The position numbers and the translations under genes were made by a program. Below are positions 1 through 6,342 of a stretch of 7,036 nt of DNA, in pieces (position 1 is the stretch's first letter; every line of letters starts with the position of its first letter). The DNA lies in assembly GCA_964490145.1 (NCBI GenBank), contig CAZBBS010000126.1, forward strand, positions 1-7,036. Reading direction: 5' to 3'. Below the pieces are notes generated by a model, which saw only the letters and a list, made by a program, of their open reading frames with translations, made no database searches and had not been told where the DNA came from. This DNA comes from Eutrophocola sp964490145. GTDB taxonomy: Bacteria > Pseudomonadota > Gammaproteobacteria > Pseudomonadales > Pseudohongiellaceae.

Positions 1-365
1 TTGCCGCCATGGTGATCGACAACGACATGCTTGGCGCGATCCTGAGGGCGACGGCAAAGGTGGATATCTCGCCGGAAACCCTTGACGCCGGCGTCATTGA
101 TGCGGTGGCGACAGGGACGGGACATTTTCTGGGTGAGGCGGAGACCTATGCCCGGATGCACACCGATTTTCTATATCCTGAGATCGCCGACCGCAGCAGT
201 ATTGAGGCATGGCAGGAAGCAGGAAGCCCGGATATCAGGCAGGTGGCAGAAGATCGCGTTAAAAAGATATTCTCCGGCCATCATCCCTATTACATTGATC
301 CGGCGCATGATCAGGCCCTTCGGGAGGAACTGCCCGTCCGGCTTGAACGGCCTCATCAGGGCTGA
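1..365 (+). CDS. MttB-family (trimethylamine methyltransferase-like) protein, C-terminal part, 5' truncated by window
   Basis: The window opens inside this gene. The reading frame runs from base 3 to the TGA at 363-365 and gives about 120 residues, against roughly 500 for the family, so the ATG at 9 is an internal Met. The tail is typical of the MttB superfamily: a VIDNDMLGAIL helix, then GTGHFLGEAETYARMHTDF, then DRSSIEAW followed by an acidic/basic C-terminal helix. In this family a TIM-barrel protein transfers a methyl group from a methylated amine to a corrinoid protein. Members with pyrrolysine use trimethylamine. Members without it use betaines such as glycine betaine, proline betaine or carnitine. 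The diagnostic residue lies upstream of this window, so the substrate cannot be read here. The gene converges on the LysR gene and overlaps its 3' end by 10 bp. Family assignment is confident; substrate is unknown. Confidence 0.85.
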   Translation, partial: AAMVIDNDMLGAILRATAKVDISPETLDAGVIDAVATGTGHFLGEAETYARMHTDFLYPEIADRSSIEAWQEAGSPDIRQVAEDRVKKIFSGHHPYYIDPAHDQALREELPVRLERPHQG

Positions 366-1276
366 GAGTCTGCACGAATAATTGGGTCGTCTTCAATAGC
401 CGTGATCAGAGCATCAGCAAGTTGTCTCGTTTCCCTTGTCATCAGTTCTGTTCCTCTGGTGATGATGCTGATGTGATAGAAAAGTTTCTGTTTCAAGGGG
501 CGAACGACCAAATCTCCATTGGTTGCGGAGAGACGGGCGGTGAAAGGATCAACCAGTGCAGGCACCCCGACTTCGCGCACAAGGGCAGCAGCAGCCAGCA
601 CATTAGCAACGCTGTAGCGGGCGTTATTTTGGAATTTTTCAGCAAGGTCCGCATCCATGCCCTGCATTTCCAGCGGGTATATATTGCCGAAAGTGACAAA
701 TTCATCCCTGCCTGCAACTTCCCGAAGATCAAGATTTTCGGTACTGTTTGCAAGCAGATGGTCTTGAGGTAATAACGCCACATACCGCGCCGCTGTTTGA
801 TAGACAATATGGACACCTTCATAAGGTGGTGAGCGTGAAACAATGCCAAGATCGTATTGATGCAAGCGCACAGCATCAACGATGGCGGGTGTGTTGTGCG
901 TATAGATAACCGTATGGGTATCATCAAGATTTTGCTGCATTTTCCCCAGAACCTGTGGTAGCAGGGATATTGAAAAGGTTGGAATTACACCAACAGATAC
1001 TTTTCCAATCGCCGTTTTGCGGATGGATGCGGCAAGATCATCAAGGTGATCGATATTGATAAAGGCACTTTCCACGGCCTGATGGAACCGCCTCGCCTCC
1101 AGCGTCGCAACGATGCCTCGACCTTTACGGACAAAAAGGGTGAACCCGATGGCCAGTTCAAGCTCATGGATAAGGCGCGTCACGCTCGGTTGCGATACGC
1201 ACAGGTCGTTTGCCGCAGCAGTAATCGTGCCCAACCGCATAACTGTATGAAAAGCTTTTAATTGTCTAAAATTCAT
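356..1276 (-). CDS. LysR-family transcriptional regulator
   Basis: This 306-residue protein has the normal LysR length. Residues 1-60 form the winged helix-turn-helix (FRQLKAFHTVMRLGTITAAA, then SQPSVTRLIHELE, then LFVRKGRG). Residues from about 90 to 300 form the periplasmic-binding-protein-like effector domain, starting at GKVSVGVIPTFSISLLP. The DNA-binding half, with VMRLGTITAAA and SQPSVTRLI, resembles the LysR/OccR/NocR branch that senses amino-acid-like ligands; this is from memory. The ATG at 1276 begins exactly at the conserved MNxRQL start and has a purine-rich stretch (AGGAAGAG) upstream on its strand. It is transcribed away from the alpha-hydroxyacid oxidase operon, the classic arrangement for a LysR regulator controlling its divergent neighbour, so the four-gene operon is the likely target. 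The effector is unknown. Its 3' end overlaps the MttB stop on the opposite strand. Confidence 0.93.
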   Translation of the reverse strand: MNFRQLKAFHTVMRLGTITAAANDLCVSQPSVTRLIHELELAIGFTLFVRKGRGIVATLEARRFHQAVESAFINIDHLDDLAASIRKTAIGKVSVGVIPTFSISLLPQVLGKMQQNLDDTHTVIYTHNTPAIVDAVRLHQYDLGIVSRSPPYEGVHIVYQTAARYVALLPQDHLLANSTENLDLREVAGRDEFVTFGNIYPLEMQGMDADLAEKFQNNARYSVANVLAAAALVREVGVPALVDPFTARLSATNGDLVVRPLKQKLFYHISIITRGTELMTRETRQLADALITAIEDDPIIRADSQP

Positions 1277-1293
1277 AATCTTGTATCTCTTCC

Positions 1294-1327
1294 TGAATCA
1301 TAGGGTTTTTTTATTGATTCATGCAAT
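1294..1327. promoter_or_regulatory. Candidate LysR operator in the divergent control region
   Basis: Two overlapping inverted repeats lie in the AT-rich gap between the divergent LysR and oxidase genes. TGAATCA (1294-1300) pairs with TGATTCA (1315-1321), a perfect 7-bp repeat with centres 21 bp apart, about two helical turns. ATTG-N7-CAAT at 1313-1327 contains a T-N11-A core, the usual LysR recognition shape. Placement between the two starts supports operator function. No clean sigma-70 promoter for the operon could be settled; the TGTATT at 1368-1373 is a weak -10 that would put the box near -60, the normal LysR position. Confidence 0.45.
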
Positions 1328-1382
1328 TATTATATTTGATTGATGAATTTGAAATTTGTTAGTGTTCTGTATTGCAAAGAAA

Positions 1383-1388
1383 AAGGTG
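1383..1388 (+). promoter_or_regulatory. Ribosome binding site that fixes the GTG start of the oxidase
   Basis: AAGGTG sits 5 nt before GTG 1394. Upstream in-frame TTG (1340) and ATG (1343) codons have no such site in front, and would add 17-18 residues with no counterpart in the family. The GTG is therefore the better start. Confidence 0.7.
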
Positions 1389-1393
1389 AACGC

Positions 1394-2569
1394 GTGACGC
1401 AGAGTTTGTTTTCAGTGGAGCAGGCCCGGGCAGGCGCAGAGCAACGTCTGCCAAAAATGATTTTTGACTTTATCGACGGGGCTTCTGGCGATGAGAGTCT
1501 TGCTGCGTTGAACAGCTCATCCCTGAATGATTTGCGCCTCATGCCACGTGTGCTGATTGACGTGGCTGAACGTGATCTTTCCACCCGGATACTTGGCCTT
1601 GAAACTGGTGCTCCCTTTGGAATTGCCCCAATGGGGATGTGCGCATTGACCTGGCCAGGTGCTGACATGTATCTGGCCAGGGCGGCGGCAAGGCGCCGAA
1701 TCCCCTTATGCGTGTCGACAGCATCATCAATGGCTTTGGAAAAAGTGATCGAAGAGGCTGAGGGCTATGCATGGTTTCAGCTTTATGCGGACCAGTCTGG
1801 TGATTTCATCGATGAGTTGATCGAACGCGCCTCGGCCGCGGCATACAACGTACTGATCCTGACCGTTGATGTGCCCATCCCGTCGGTGCGAACACGTGAT
1901 CTTCGCAACGGTTTTGCTGTTCCAATGCGCTGGGGCCCCCGTCAGATCTGGGATTTTGCAACCCATCCGCGCTGGTCCCTCGCGACGCTAGCGCGAAGTC
2001 TTTCCGAAGGCATGCCCCGTCCGATGAATTACATCACCTCACGTAGCACAACCACTTTTGTGCGGAACGCCAGTCGCAGTGGAGCAAATTGGACTTTTCT
2101 TGAACAGCTCCGGGATCGTTGGCGGGGTAAGCTTGTGGTTAAGGGGGTGCAATGCCCTGAGGATGCTCTTCGCATCAAGGCTTTGGGCGTGGATTGCATC
2201 TATGTGTCGAACCATGGTGGCCGGCAGTTGAATGCCGCCCCGACAGCTATTACTTCGCTTCGGCATATCCGTGATGCGGTGGGGCATGACATGCCGCTCC
2301 TTTTTGATGGCGGGGTGCAGAATGGTGAACACGTGGTCAAAGCGCTTGCTTTGGGGGCCGATTTTGTGATGCTGGGGCGAAGCGTGATGTATGCCATCGG
2401 CGCGAATGGCGAAAAGGGCTTGTCCGATATTCTCGATCTGATTGGGAATGAGGCTAGTTCTATCATGGGTCTTCTAGGGTGCAGAACTGCCCCTGAGATA
2501 ACCGGTGCGTGCCTTGCCGCAACCCATGGACATCAAGTTTATGGTCAGGAGAAGGAAGATGACGGATAG
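1394..2569 (+). CDS. FMN-dependent alpha-hydroxyacid oxidase/dehydrogenase (LldD / glycolate oxidase / mandelate dehydrogenase family)
   Basis: Starting at GTG 1394 this is 391 residues, a normal size for the family. It is a TIM-barrel flavoprotein that oxidises an L-2-hydroxyacid to the 2-oxoacid. By alignment with spinach glycolate oxidase the main active-site residues are present: Tyr131 in WFQLYAD (Tyr129), Asp159 in LTVDVP (Asp157), Arg166 (Arg164), Lys250 in VVKGV (Lys230), the catalytic His274 and Arg277 in VSNHGGRQL (His254, Arg257), and the FMN-phosphate segment FDGGVQNGEHVVKALALGAD with Arg329 in MLGRS. One position differs: the N-terminal motif reads IFDFIDGAS, so Phe26 replaces the Tyr (Tyr24) that normally contacts the substrate carboxylate. 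No signal peptide is visible. It is the first gene of the operon and overlaps the ThDP gene by 11 bp, suggesting that its 2-oxoacid product feeds that enzyme. The substrate (lactate, glycolate, mandelate or other) cannot be decided. Confidence 0.9.
   Translation: MTQSLFSVEQARAGAEQRLPKMIFDFIDGASGDESLAALNSSSLNDLRLMPRVLIDVAERDLSTRILGLETGAPFGIAPMGMCALTWPGADMYLARAAARRRIPLCVSTASSMALEKVIEEAEGYAWFQLYADQSGDFIDELIERASAAAYNVLILTVDVPIPSVRTRDLRNGFAVPMRWGPRQIWDFATHPRWSLATLARSLSEGMPRPMNYITSRSTTTFVRNASRSGANWTFLEQLRDRWRGKLVVKGVQCPEDALRIKALGVDCIYVSNHGGRQLNAAPTAITSLRHIRDAVGHDMPLLFDGGVQNGEHVVKALALGADFVMLGRSVMYAIGANGEKGLSDILDLIGNEASSIMGLLGCRTAPEITGACLAATHGHQVYGQEKEDDG
2547..2551 (+). promoter_or_regulatory. Ribosome binding site inside the oxidase gene that fixes the ThDP-enzyme start
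   Basis: AGGAG, continuing into a purine run, lies 7 nt before ATG 2559 and within the last codons of the oxidase gene. It favours ATG 2559 over an open-frame extension back to 2505. The 11-bp overlap of the two genes implies translational coupling. Confidence 0.75.
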
Positions 2570-4301
2570 TCTAAAGATTAGGGGTGGCGCACTCCTTGCC
2601 CGGGCGCTTCAGGAAAAGGGTGTTGAGCATGTGTTCACCCTGTCTGGTGGTTTCTGTAATCCGGCCCTGGAAGGGTTTATGGAATGCCAGATGAAGGTCA
2701 TAAACTGCCCCCATGAACAAGTCGCCGGTCATCTGGCTGATGGCCATACGCGGATCACGCGCAAACCGGCTGTATGCCTTGTCGGGCCCGAAGGCTTTGC
2801 CAATGCGGTGCCAGCAATGATGGAAGCCTGGGGTGAGCGGTCTCCGGTGATTTTTGTGACCGGGTCAAGCACGCTGAAACGGCAGGGGGCCGGCGGCTTT
2901 AAAGAGATCGATGACGTTGCCATCGCCCAGCCTCTGACAAAATACAGCGTCACCATCACGGATGGGAATAGAATTACCGAATTTGTCGACCGTGCCTTCA
3001 AGATCGCGACCGATGGCTATCCCGGCGCCGTACATCTCAGCCTGCCGGTGGATATCATGTTTTCCTCTTTTGCGGAGGATGCAGGGCGGCAGGAACGTCC
3101 CTTTGATCTGGGCGCCCAAGCTCCTTCCCGGGCCTGGCCTGATCCCGAGCGACTGGAGCAGGTCCTGGCCAGGGTGAGCACGGCCAGCAGACCGGTTCTG
3201 ATCGGCGGGCATGGTGTATGGTGGTCAGGGGCGGAGGCTGAGCTTGAAGCGGCGGGGCAACGTCTGGGTATACCTGTATTCAACATTCCCTATCATCAGA
3301 AATTGCTTGGTGAAGAGTGTGAAGCCTATATGGGGCTTGCTGATATTCATCAATATCATCCCTCGGCAGATGCTTTCCACGAATCGGACCTGGTGCTGAT
3401 GGTGGGGGCCAGGCTTGATAATCAGATGAATTTTGGCAATCCGCCCCTTTTCCCGGTCACAACAGAGCTTGTATGCATTAATGGCTCCCATGAGGAAATT
3501 GCCTTTAATCGGGCGGCTGATTTTACCCTGTTGAGCGATCCGGGCGCCTTCCTGAAGGCACTGATCGCGCATGGTCAAAGCCCTGATTTCACCCTTGATC
3601 GAAGCTGGTTTGACCTTAACCGGAAACGCCGCGCCGAATGGGTTGCCAAGATGCTGGCCGACGTGGAACATGAGGCTGGCCAGCCGGAGTTTGGCGGGCG
3701 GATCCATCCGCTTCAGCTCGCCCTTGATGTGCAAGCCGCCATGGCTGATGATGACTGGCTGGTGATTGATGGCGGGAATACGCATTTCTGGTCTGAAATC
3801 GCCGTTAATCTCGCGGGATTTCAGGGCAAAAAACTTGGGGGAATCCTGCATCCGGGGACGTTTAGCCTGCTGGGAGTCGGGGTTTCTTTTGCCGTATCCG
3901 CCAAGAATTTGCACCGGGACAAGAATGTTGTGCTGATTAGCGGTGATGGCGCGTTCCTGTCTGGCGGCTTATCAATTGAGGCGGCGTTCCAAGAGAATTG
4001 CCCGATAACGGTAGTGATCGACAATAATGGCGGGCTGGACTGTATTTCTCAACAGCAGGAGCGCCTTTTCAAGAGCGGTTCTCATTACGCCACCGATTTC
4101 CGCGATATTCCCTACCACACCATGTTTGAGGGTCTTGGCGGCTATGGCGAATTGGTCACCAGACGCGAAGAGATTATCCCGGCGATACGGCGGGCTTTGG
4201 AGAGTGGTAAGACAGCTTGTGTCAACGTCAAGGCCAAAGGGGTTATCAGCCCGATTGTGCTTGCCACCACGTCAAAACGTGACAAAGCGTCAATCGAATA
4301 G
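2559..4301 (+). CDS. Thiamine-diphosphate-dependent 2-oxoacid decarboxylase / 2-hydroxyacyl-CoA lyase-like enzyme (acetolactate synthase superfamily)
   Basis: The protein has 580 residues and the three-domain layout of the superfamily. The N-terminal pyrimidine-binding domain (about 5-170) carries the catalytic Glu53 in CPHEQVAGHLADGH, which activates the ThDP ring, and GFKEIDDVAIAQPLTKYS at 113-130. A central Rossmann-like domain (about 195-340) contains VLIGGHGVWWSGAE and LVLMVGARLDNQMNFG. The C-terminal pyrophosphate domain has the GDG-N24-NN cofactor motif, with Gly462-Asp463-Gly464 and Asn489-Asn490. The segments HPGTFSLLGVGVSFA and GGFKEIDDVA look closer to 2-hydroxyacyl-CoA lyases, oxalyl-CoA decarboxylase and benzaldehyde lyase than to anabolic acetolactate synthase, and no small regulatory subunit gene is adjacent. 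The preceding oxidase would supply a 2-oxoacid, so decarboxylation or carboligation of that product is the simplest role. The exact reaction is not determinable. The gene lies 22 bp before the next one, in the same operon. Confidence 0.88.
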   Translation: MTDSLKIRGGALLARALQEKGVEHVFTLSGGFCNPALEGFMECQMKVINCPHEQVAGHLADGHTRITRKPAVCLVGPEGFANAVPAMMEAWGERSPVIFVTGSSTLKRQGAGGFKEIDDVAIAQPLTKYSVTITDGNRITEFVDRAFKIATDGYPGAVHLSLPVDIMFSSFAEDAGRQERPFDLGAQAPSRAWPDPERLEQVLARVSTASRPVLIGGHGVWWSGAEAELEAAGQRLGIPVFNIPYHQKLLGEECEAYMGLADIHQYHPSADAFHESDLVLMVGARLDNQMNFGNPPLFPVTTELVCINGSHEEIAFNRAADFTLLSDPGAFLKALIAHGQSPDFTLDRSWFDLNRKRRAEWVAKMLADVEHEAGQPEFGGRIHPLQLALDVQAAMADDDWLVIDGGNTHFWSEIAVNLAGFQGKKLGGILHPGTFSLLGVGVSFAVSAKNLHRDKNVVLISGDGAFLSGGLSIEAAFQENCPITVVIDNNGGLDCISQQQERLFKSGSHYATDFRDIPYHTMFEGLGGYGELVTRREEIIPAIRRALESGKTACVNVKAKGVISPIVLATTSKRDKASIE

Positions 4302-4323
4302 GCTCAGGGGGGAAAGGAAGATC

Positions 4324-4671
4324 ATGGCGGTATTATCTTCGCATTTTTTGAACGGCGTCGATGGAAGTCACGCCGGCGGTGTTGCCGTGAAGCTTGTGCA
4401 TATTGATGATGCCGGCGCGCGGGAGACGGTTTTTGTCTCCGCGAGTGATGCGGGCGGACGTTTTGCCGAGGAAGTAAACACACATCCCGCAGGCCGCTAT
4501 GAGATGGTTATCGAAAGCGGCTCATATTTTCAGCAGTTTTCCCTGCCTCAAGACGGCAAACAGATCCTCACGGAAATTGTTATCCGGTTCACCATGCCTG
4601 ATCAGGATGCCCGCTACCATATTCCTGTCATCATGGCGCCGCACAGCTATTCCTGCTGGTGGTCACAGTGA
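4324..4671 (+). CDS. Transthyretin-like / 5-hydroxyisourate hydrolase-family protein with altered C-terminus
   Basis: This 115-residue protein has the length and layout of the transthyretin-like hydrolases. It starts LSSHFLNGVDG (family LSTHVLD), has SDAGGRF, then GRYEMVIESGSYF, and ends YHIPVIMAPHSYS. The three polar catalytic residues of 5-hydroxyisourate hydrolase seem kept: His7, Arg46 and His99. The signature C-terminal tetrapeptide YRGS, which lines the active site, is replaced by WWSQ at the same distance from SYS. In purine breakdown the family opens the 5-hydroxyisourate ring, but no urate oxidase, OHCU decarboxylase or allantoin gene is here. The neighbours are a ThDP enzyme and a DmdA-like demethylase. 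A ring-opening or lactone/amide hydrolase role on another substrate is plausible but inferred. ATG 4324 is preceded by a GGAAAGGAAG purine tract 22 bp after the previous stop; an open frame extending upstream would overlap the ThDP gene and is rejected. Confidence 0.82.
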   Translation: MAVLSSHFLNGVDGSHAGGVAVKLVHIDDAGARETVFVSASDAGGRFAEEVNTHPAGRYEMVIESGSYFQQFSLPQDGKQILTEIVIRFTMPDQDARYHIPVIMAPHSYSCWWSQ

Positions 4672-4695
4672 CCGGCATATTGCTGATGAATATAG

Positions 4696-4701
4696 TGGAG
4701 G
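4696..4701 (+). promoter_or_regulatory. Ribosome binding site of the DmdA-like gene
   Basis: TGGAGG lies 5 nt before ATG 4707, in the 35-bp gap after the transthyretin-like gene. It supports 4707 over the internal ATG at 4728, although family members begin close to the second Met (MSRRIRRTPY). Confidence 0.65.
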
Positions 4702-4706
4702 CATAG

Positions 4707-5825
4707 ATGTCGGAAACCGGGTTGAATATGTCACGCCGGATCAGGCGGACACCTTACACGGACAAGGTGGAAAAGCATGGTGTGCGTGGATTCAGTGTGG
4801 TCAATCACATGTTGTTACCCAAGGCCTATGGCCCATCGGTTGAGGAGGATTACTGGCATCTCCGTGAACATGTTCAGATCTGGGATGTGGCCTGTCAGCG
4901 TCAGGTGGAGATCCGGGGGCCTGATGCGGCCCGGCTTGTGCAAATGATGACGCCGCGAGATTTGCGCAAGGCACGTCACGGCCAGGGCCTTTATATCCCC
5001 CTGATTGACGAGAATGCTGGCATGATTAACGATCCGGTCCTCCTCAAACTGGAGGATGACAGATTCTGGCTCTCCATTGCGGATTCAGATGTGTTGCTCT
5101 GGGCAAAGGGACTTGCCGTGGGCGCAGGTTTTGATGTTGCAATAGATGAGCCTGATGTCTCACCACTCGCCATACAAGGCCCCAAAGCAACAGCATTGAT
5201 GACGGAGTTGTTTGGCGATGAGATACGCAAAATGCCCTATTTTGGTTTTGCCGCCTTTGATATGCTTGGAACGCGTCAGATCATTGCCCGATCGGGATAC
5301 AGCAAGCAGGGCGGGTTTGAAATATACCTTGAGGGTAGCCACCTCGGGGGGGATCTGTGGGATCTGATCTGGGAGGCAGGGCGGAAATATAATATCACAC
5401 CGGGTTGCCCGAACCTCATTGAACGGATCGAAGGTGGATTGATGTCCTATGGTAATGAATTCACGCGAGCCAATAATCCACTGGAATGCGGATTCAATAA
5501 GATGTGTTACCTGGGCGATGATATCGATTATATCGGCAAGGCGGCGCTTGAACGCGTTGCAACCTCCGGGCCCTCACAGCGTCTCAGCGGCATCAGGTTC
5601 GGTGGCGGAAAGACACCTCCCTGCGGCAAGCCGTTTCCGGTAACCAGCCATGACGGCAAGCCATTAGGCCAGATAACGTCAGGTATTTATTCCCCGCGCC
5701 TGGATTGCAATGTTGGGCTGTCAATGATCATTCGTTCCCATTGGGAGGTGGGCACGCCGGTTGTTGTTCACACGCCGGATGGAAAGGAACGCGAAGGCAG
5801 TGTTTCAGCCCTGCCTTTCTACTAG
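4707..5825 (+). CDS. dmdA: DmdA-like tetrahydrofolate-dependent demethylase (dimethylsulfoniopropionate demethylase family, GcvT fold)
   Basis: At 372 residues this is close to the roughly 370 of characterised DMSP demethylases, which move one methyl group of DMSP to tetrahydrofolate, giving 3-methylmercaptopropionate and 5-methyl-THF in the cytoplasm. The match to DmdA runs the whole length as I recall it: SRRIRRTPYTDKVEKHGV (9-26), VVNHMLLP (31-38), EEDYWHLREHVQIWDVAC (46-63), MINDPVLLKLEDDRFWLSIA (106-125), DVSPLAIQGPK (150-160), RSGYSKQGGFEIY (195-207) and CPNLIERIEGGLMSYGNE (234-251). The T-protein folate-site loop is present with Asn108-Asp109. There is no FAD domain, so it is not a dimethylglycine or sarcosine dehydrogenase, and no other glycine-cleavage gene is nearby. 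It is the last gene of the operon. The usual follow-on genes (dmdB, dmdC, acuI) are not in the window, and DmdA-like paralogues with untested substrates exist, so DMSP as the real substrate is likely but unproven. Confidence 0.8.
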   Translation: MSETGLNMSRRIRRTPYTDKVEKHGVRGFSVVNHMLLPKAYGPSVEEDYWHLREHVQIWDVACQRQVEIRGPDAARLVQMMTPRDLRKARHGQGLYIPLIDENAGMINDPVLLKLEDDRFWLSIADSDVLLWAKGLAVGAGFDVAIDEPDVSPLAIQGPKATALMTELFGDEIRKMPYFGFAAFDMLGTRQIIARSGYSKQGGFEIYLEGSHLGGDLWDLIWEAGRKYNITPGCPNLIERIEGGLMSYGNEFTRANNPLECGFNKMCYLGDDIDYIGKAALERVATSGPSQRLSGIRFGGGKTPPCGKPFPVTSHDGKPLGQITSGIYSPRLDCNVGLSMIIRSHWEVGTPVVVHTPDGKEREGSVSALPFY

Positions 5826-5874
5826 CTAAAAGGCAACCCACAAGGCCAAGTTCCACCCTTCGTATTCTTGGTGC

Positions 5875-6342
5875 TTATTTGCTCTGGAGTGGTGACGGCA
5901 AGGTCATCGATCGTTTGACCTGCCCGAAAGCAAAATACGTCTCCATCTCGCCGAGGCCGGGGACACGGGTCAGGCTGTTGCGGACAAAATTCTCATAATC
6001 TTTGAGGGAGCGTGCAAAAACCTGCAGCATATAATCGTGCCGCCCTGACATGAGATAACAGGCGACAACCTCATCAAGTTCCATGATGGCTTTCTCGAAG
6101 CTTGCAATTTCCGTCTCTGTCTGGCGTTCAAGCCGAACAGAAACAAAGGCCATGATGGGCAATCCGTAGGCTTCAGGGTCCACGATTGCGCTGTAGCCTT
6201 TGATGATGCCTCTTTCTTCCAGCATCTTGACCCGCCGCAAAGAGGGGGTAGGCGACAGGTTGACCCTTTCGCTCAATTCCTGATTGGTGATCCGCGCGTT
6301 CTGCTGCAATTCTTTGAGTATCTTCAGATCGATTTTGTCCAT
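5875..6342 (-). CDS. Lrp/AsnC-family transcriptional regulator
   Basis: From ATG 6342 this is 155 residues, normal for the family. Residues 1-60 hold the helix-turn-helix (MDKIDLKILKELQQNARITN, then LSPTPSLRRVKMLEERGIIK). Residues about 63-140 form the RAM ligand-sensing domain, including SGRHDYMLQVFA (99-110). A longer open frame from 6390 would add a non-family, AT-rich leader, so 6342 is chosen; MDxxDxxIL is the canonical start. No Shine-Dalgarno site precedes it. A near-perfect extended -10 ends 7 nt before the ATG, implying a leaderless message. The gene is divergent from the indolepyruvate oxidoreductase, and such regulators usually sense amino or 2-oxo acids, so it probably controls that gene and itself. 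Its 3' end faces the DmdA-like gene across a 49-bp gap with no convincing terminator. Confidence 0.93.
   Translation of the reverse strand: MDKIDLKILKELQQNARITNQELSERVNLSPTPSLRRVKMLEERGIIKGYSAIVDPEAYGLPIMAFVSVRLERQTETEIASFEKAIMELDEVVACYLMSGRHDYMLQVFARSLKDYENFVRNSLTRVPGLGEMETYFAFGQVKRSMTLPSPLQSK

Noticed and set aside
493..927. A 144-codon minus-strand frame within the LysR gene
   Set aside because: It is a shifted frame of the LysR coding region with no family resemblance; the LysR frame is intact from start to stop, so it is not a frameshift fragment.
1303..1312. GGG followed by seven T as a terminator
   Set aside because: No stem precedes the T-run and it lies in a divergent promoter region where no transcript should end.
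3225..3914. A 229-codon open frame on the minus strand
   Set aside because: It lies wholly antisense within the ThDP enzyme gene, has no recognisable domain, and the plus-strand frame carries the conserved motifs.
4027..4323. Upstream extension of the transthyretin-like protein
   Set aside because: It would overlap the ThDP gene by 275 bp and encodes no conserved sequence; the family start and purine-rich ribosome site are at 4324.
4324..4671. A urate-degradation locus
   Set aside because: Only one family member of that pathway is present, its signature tetrapeptide is lost, and no urate oxidase, OHCU decarboxylase or allantoinase gene is in the window.
4707..5825. Glycine-cleavage T protein (GcvT) or dimethylglycine dehydrogenase
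   Set aside because: There is no FAD domain and no gcvH or gcvP neighbour, and the motifs along the whole length fit DmdA better than aminomethyltransferase.
5846..5871. CCAAG/CTTGG inverted repeat between the DmdA-like and Lrp genes as a terminator
   Set aside because: The stem is only 5 bp with a 16-nt loop and no T-run after it, so a rho-independent terminator is not supported.
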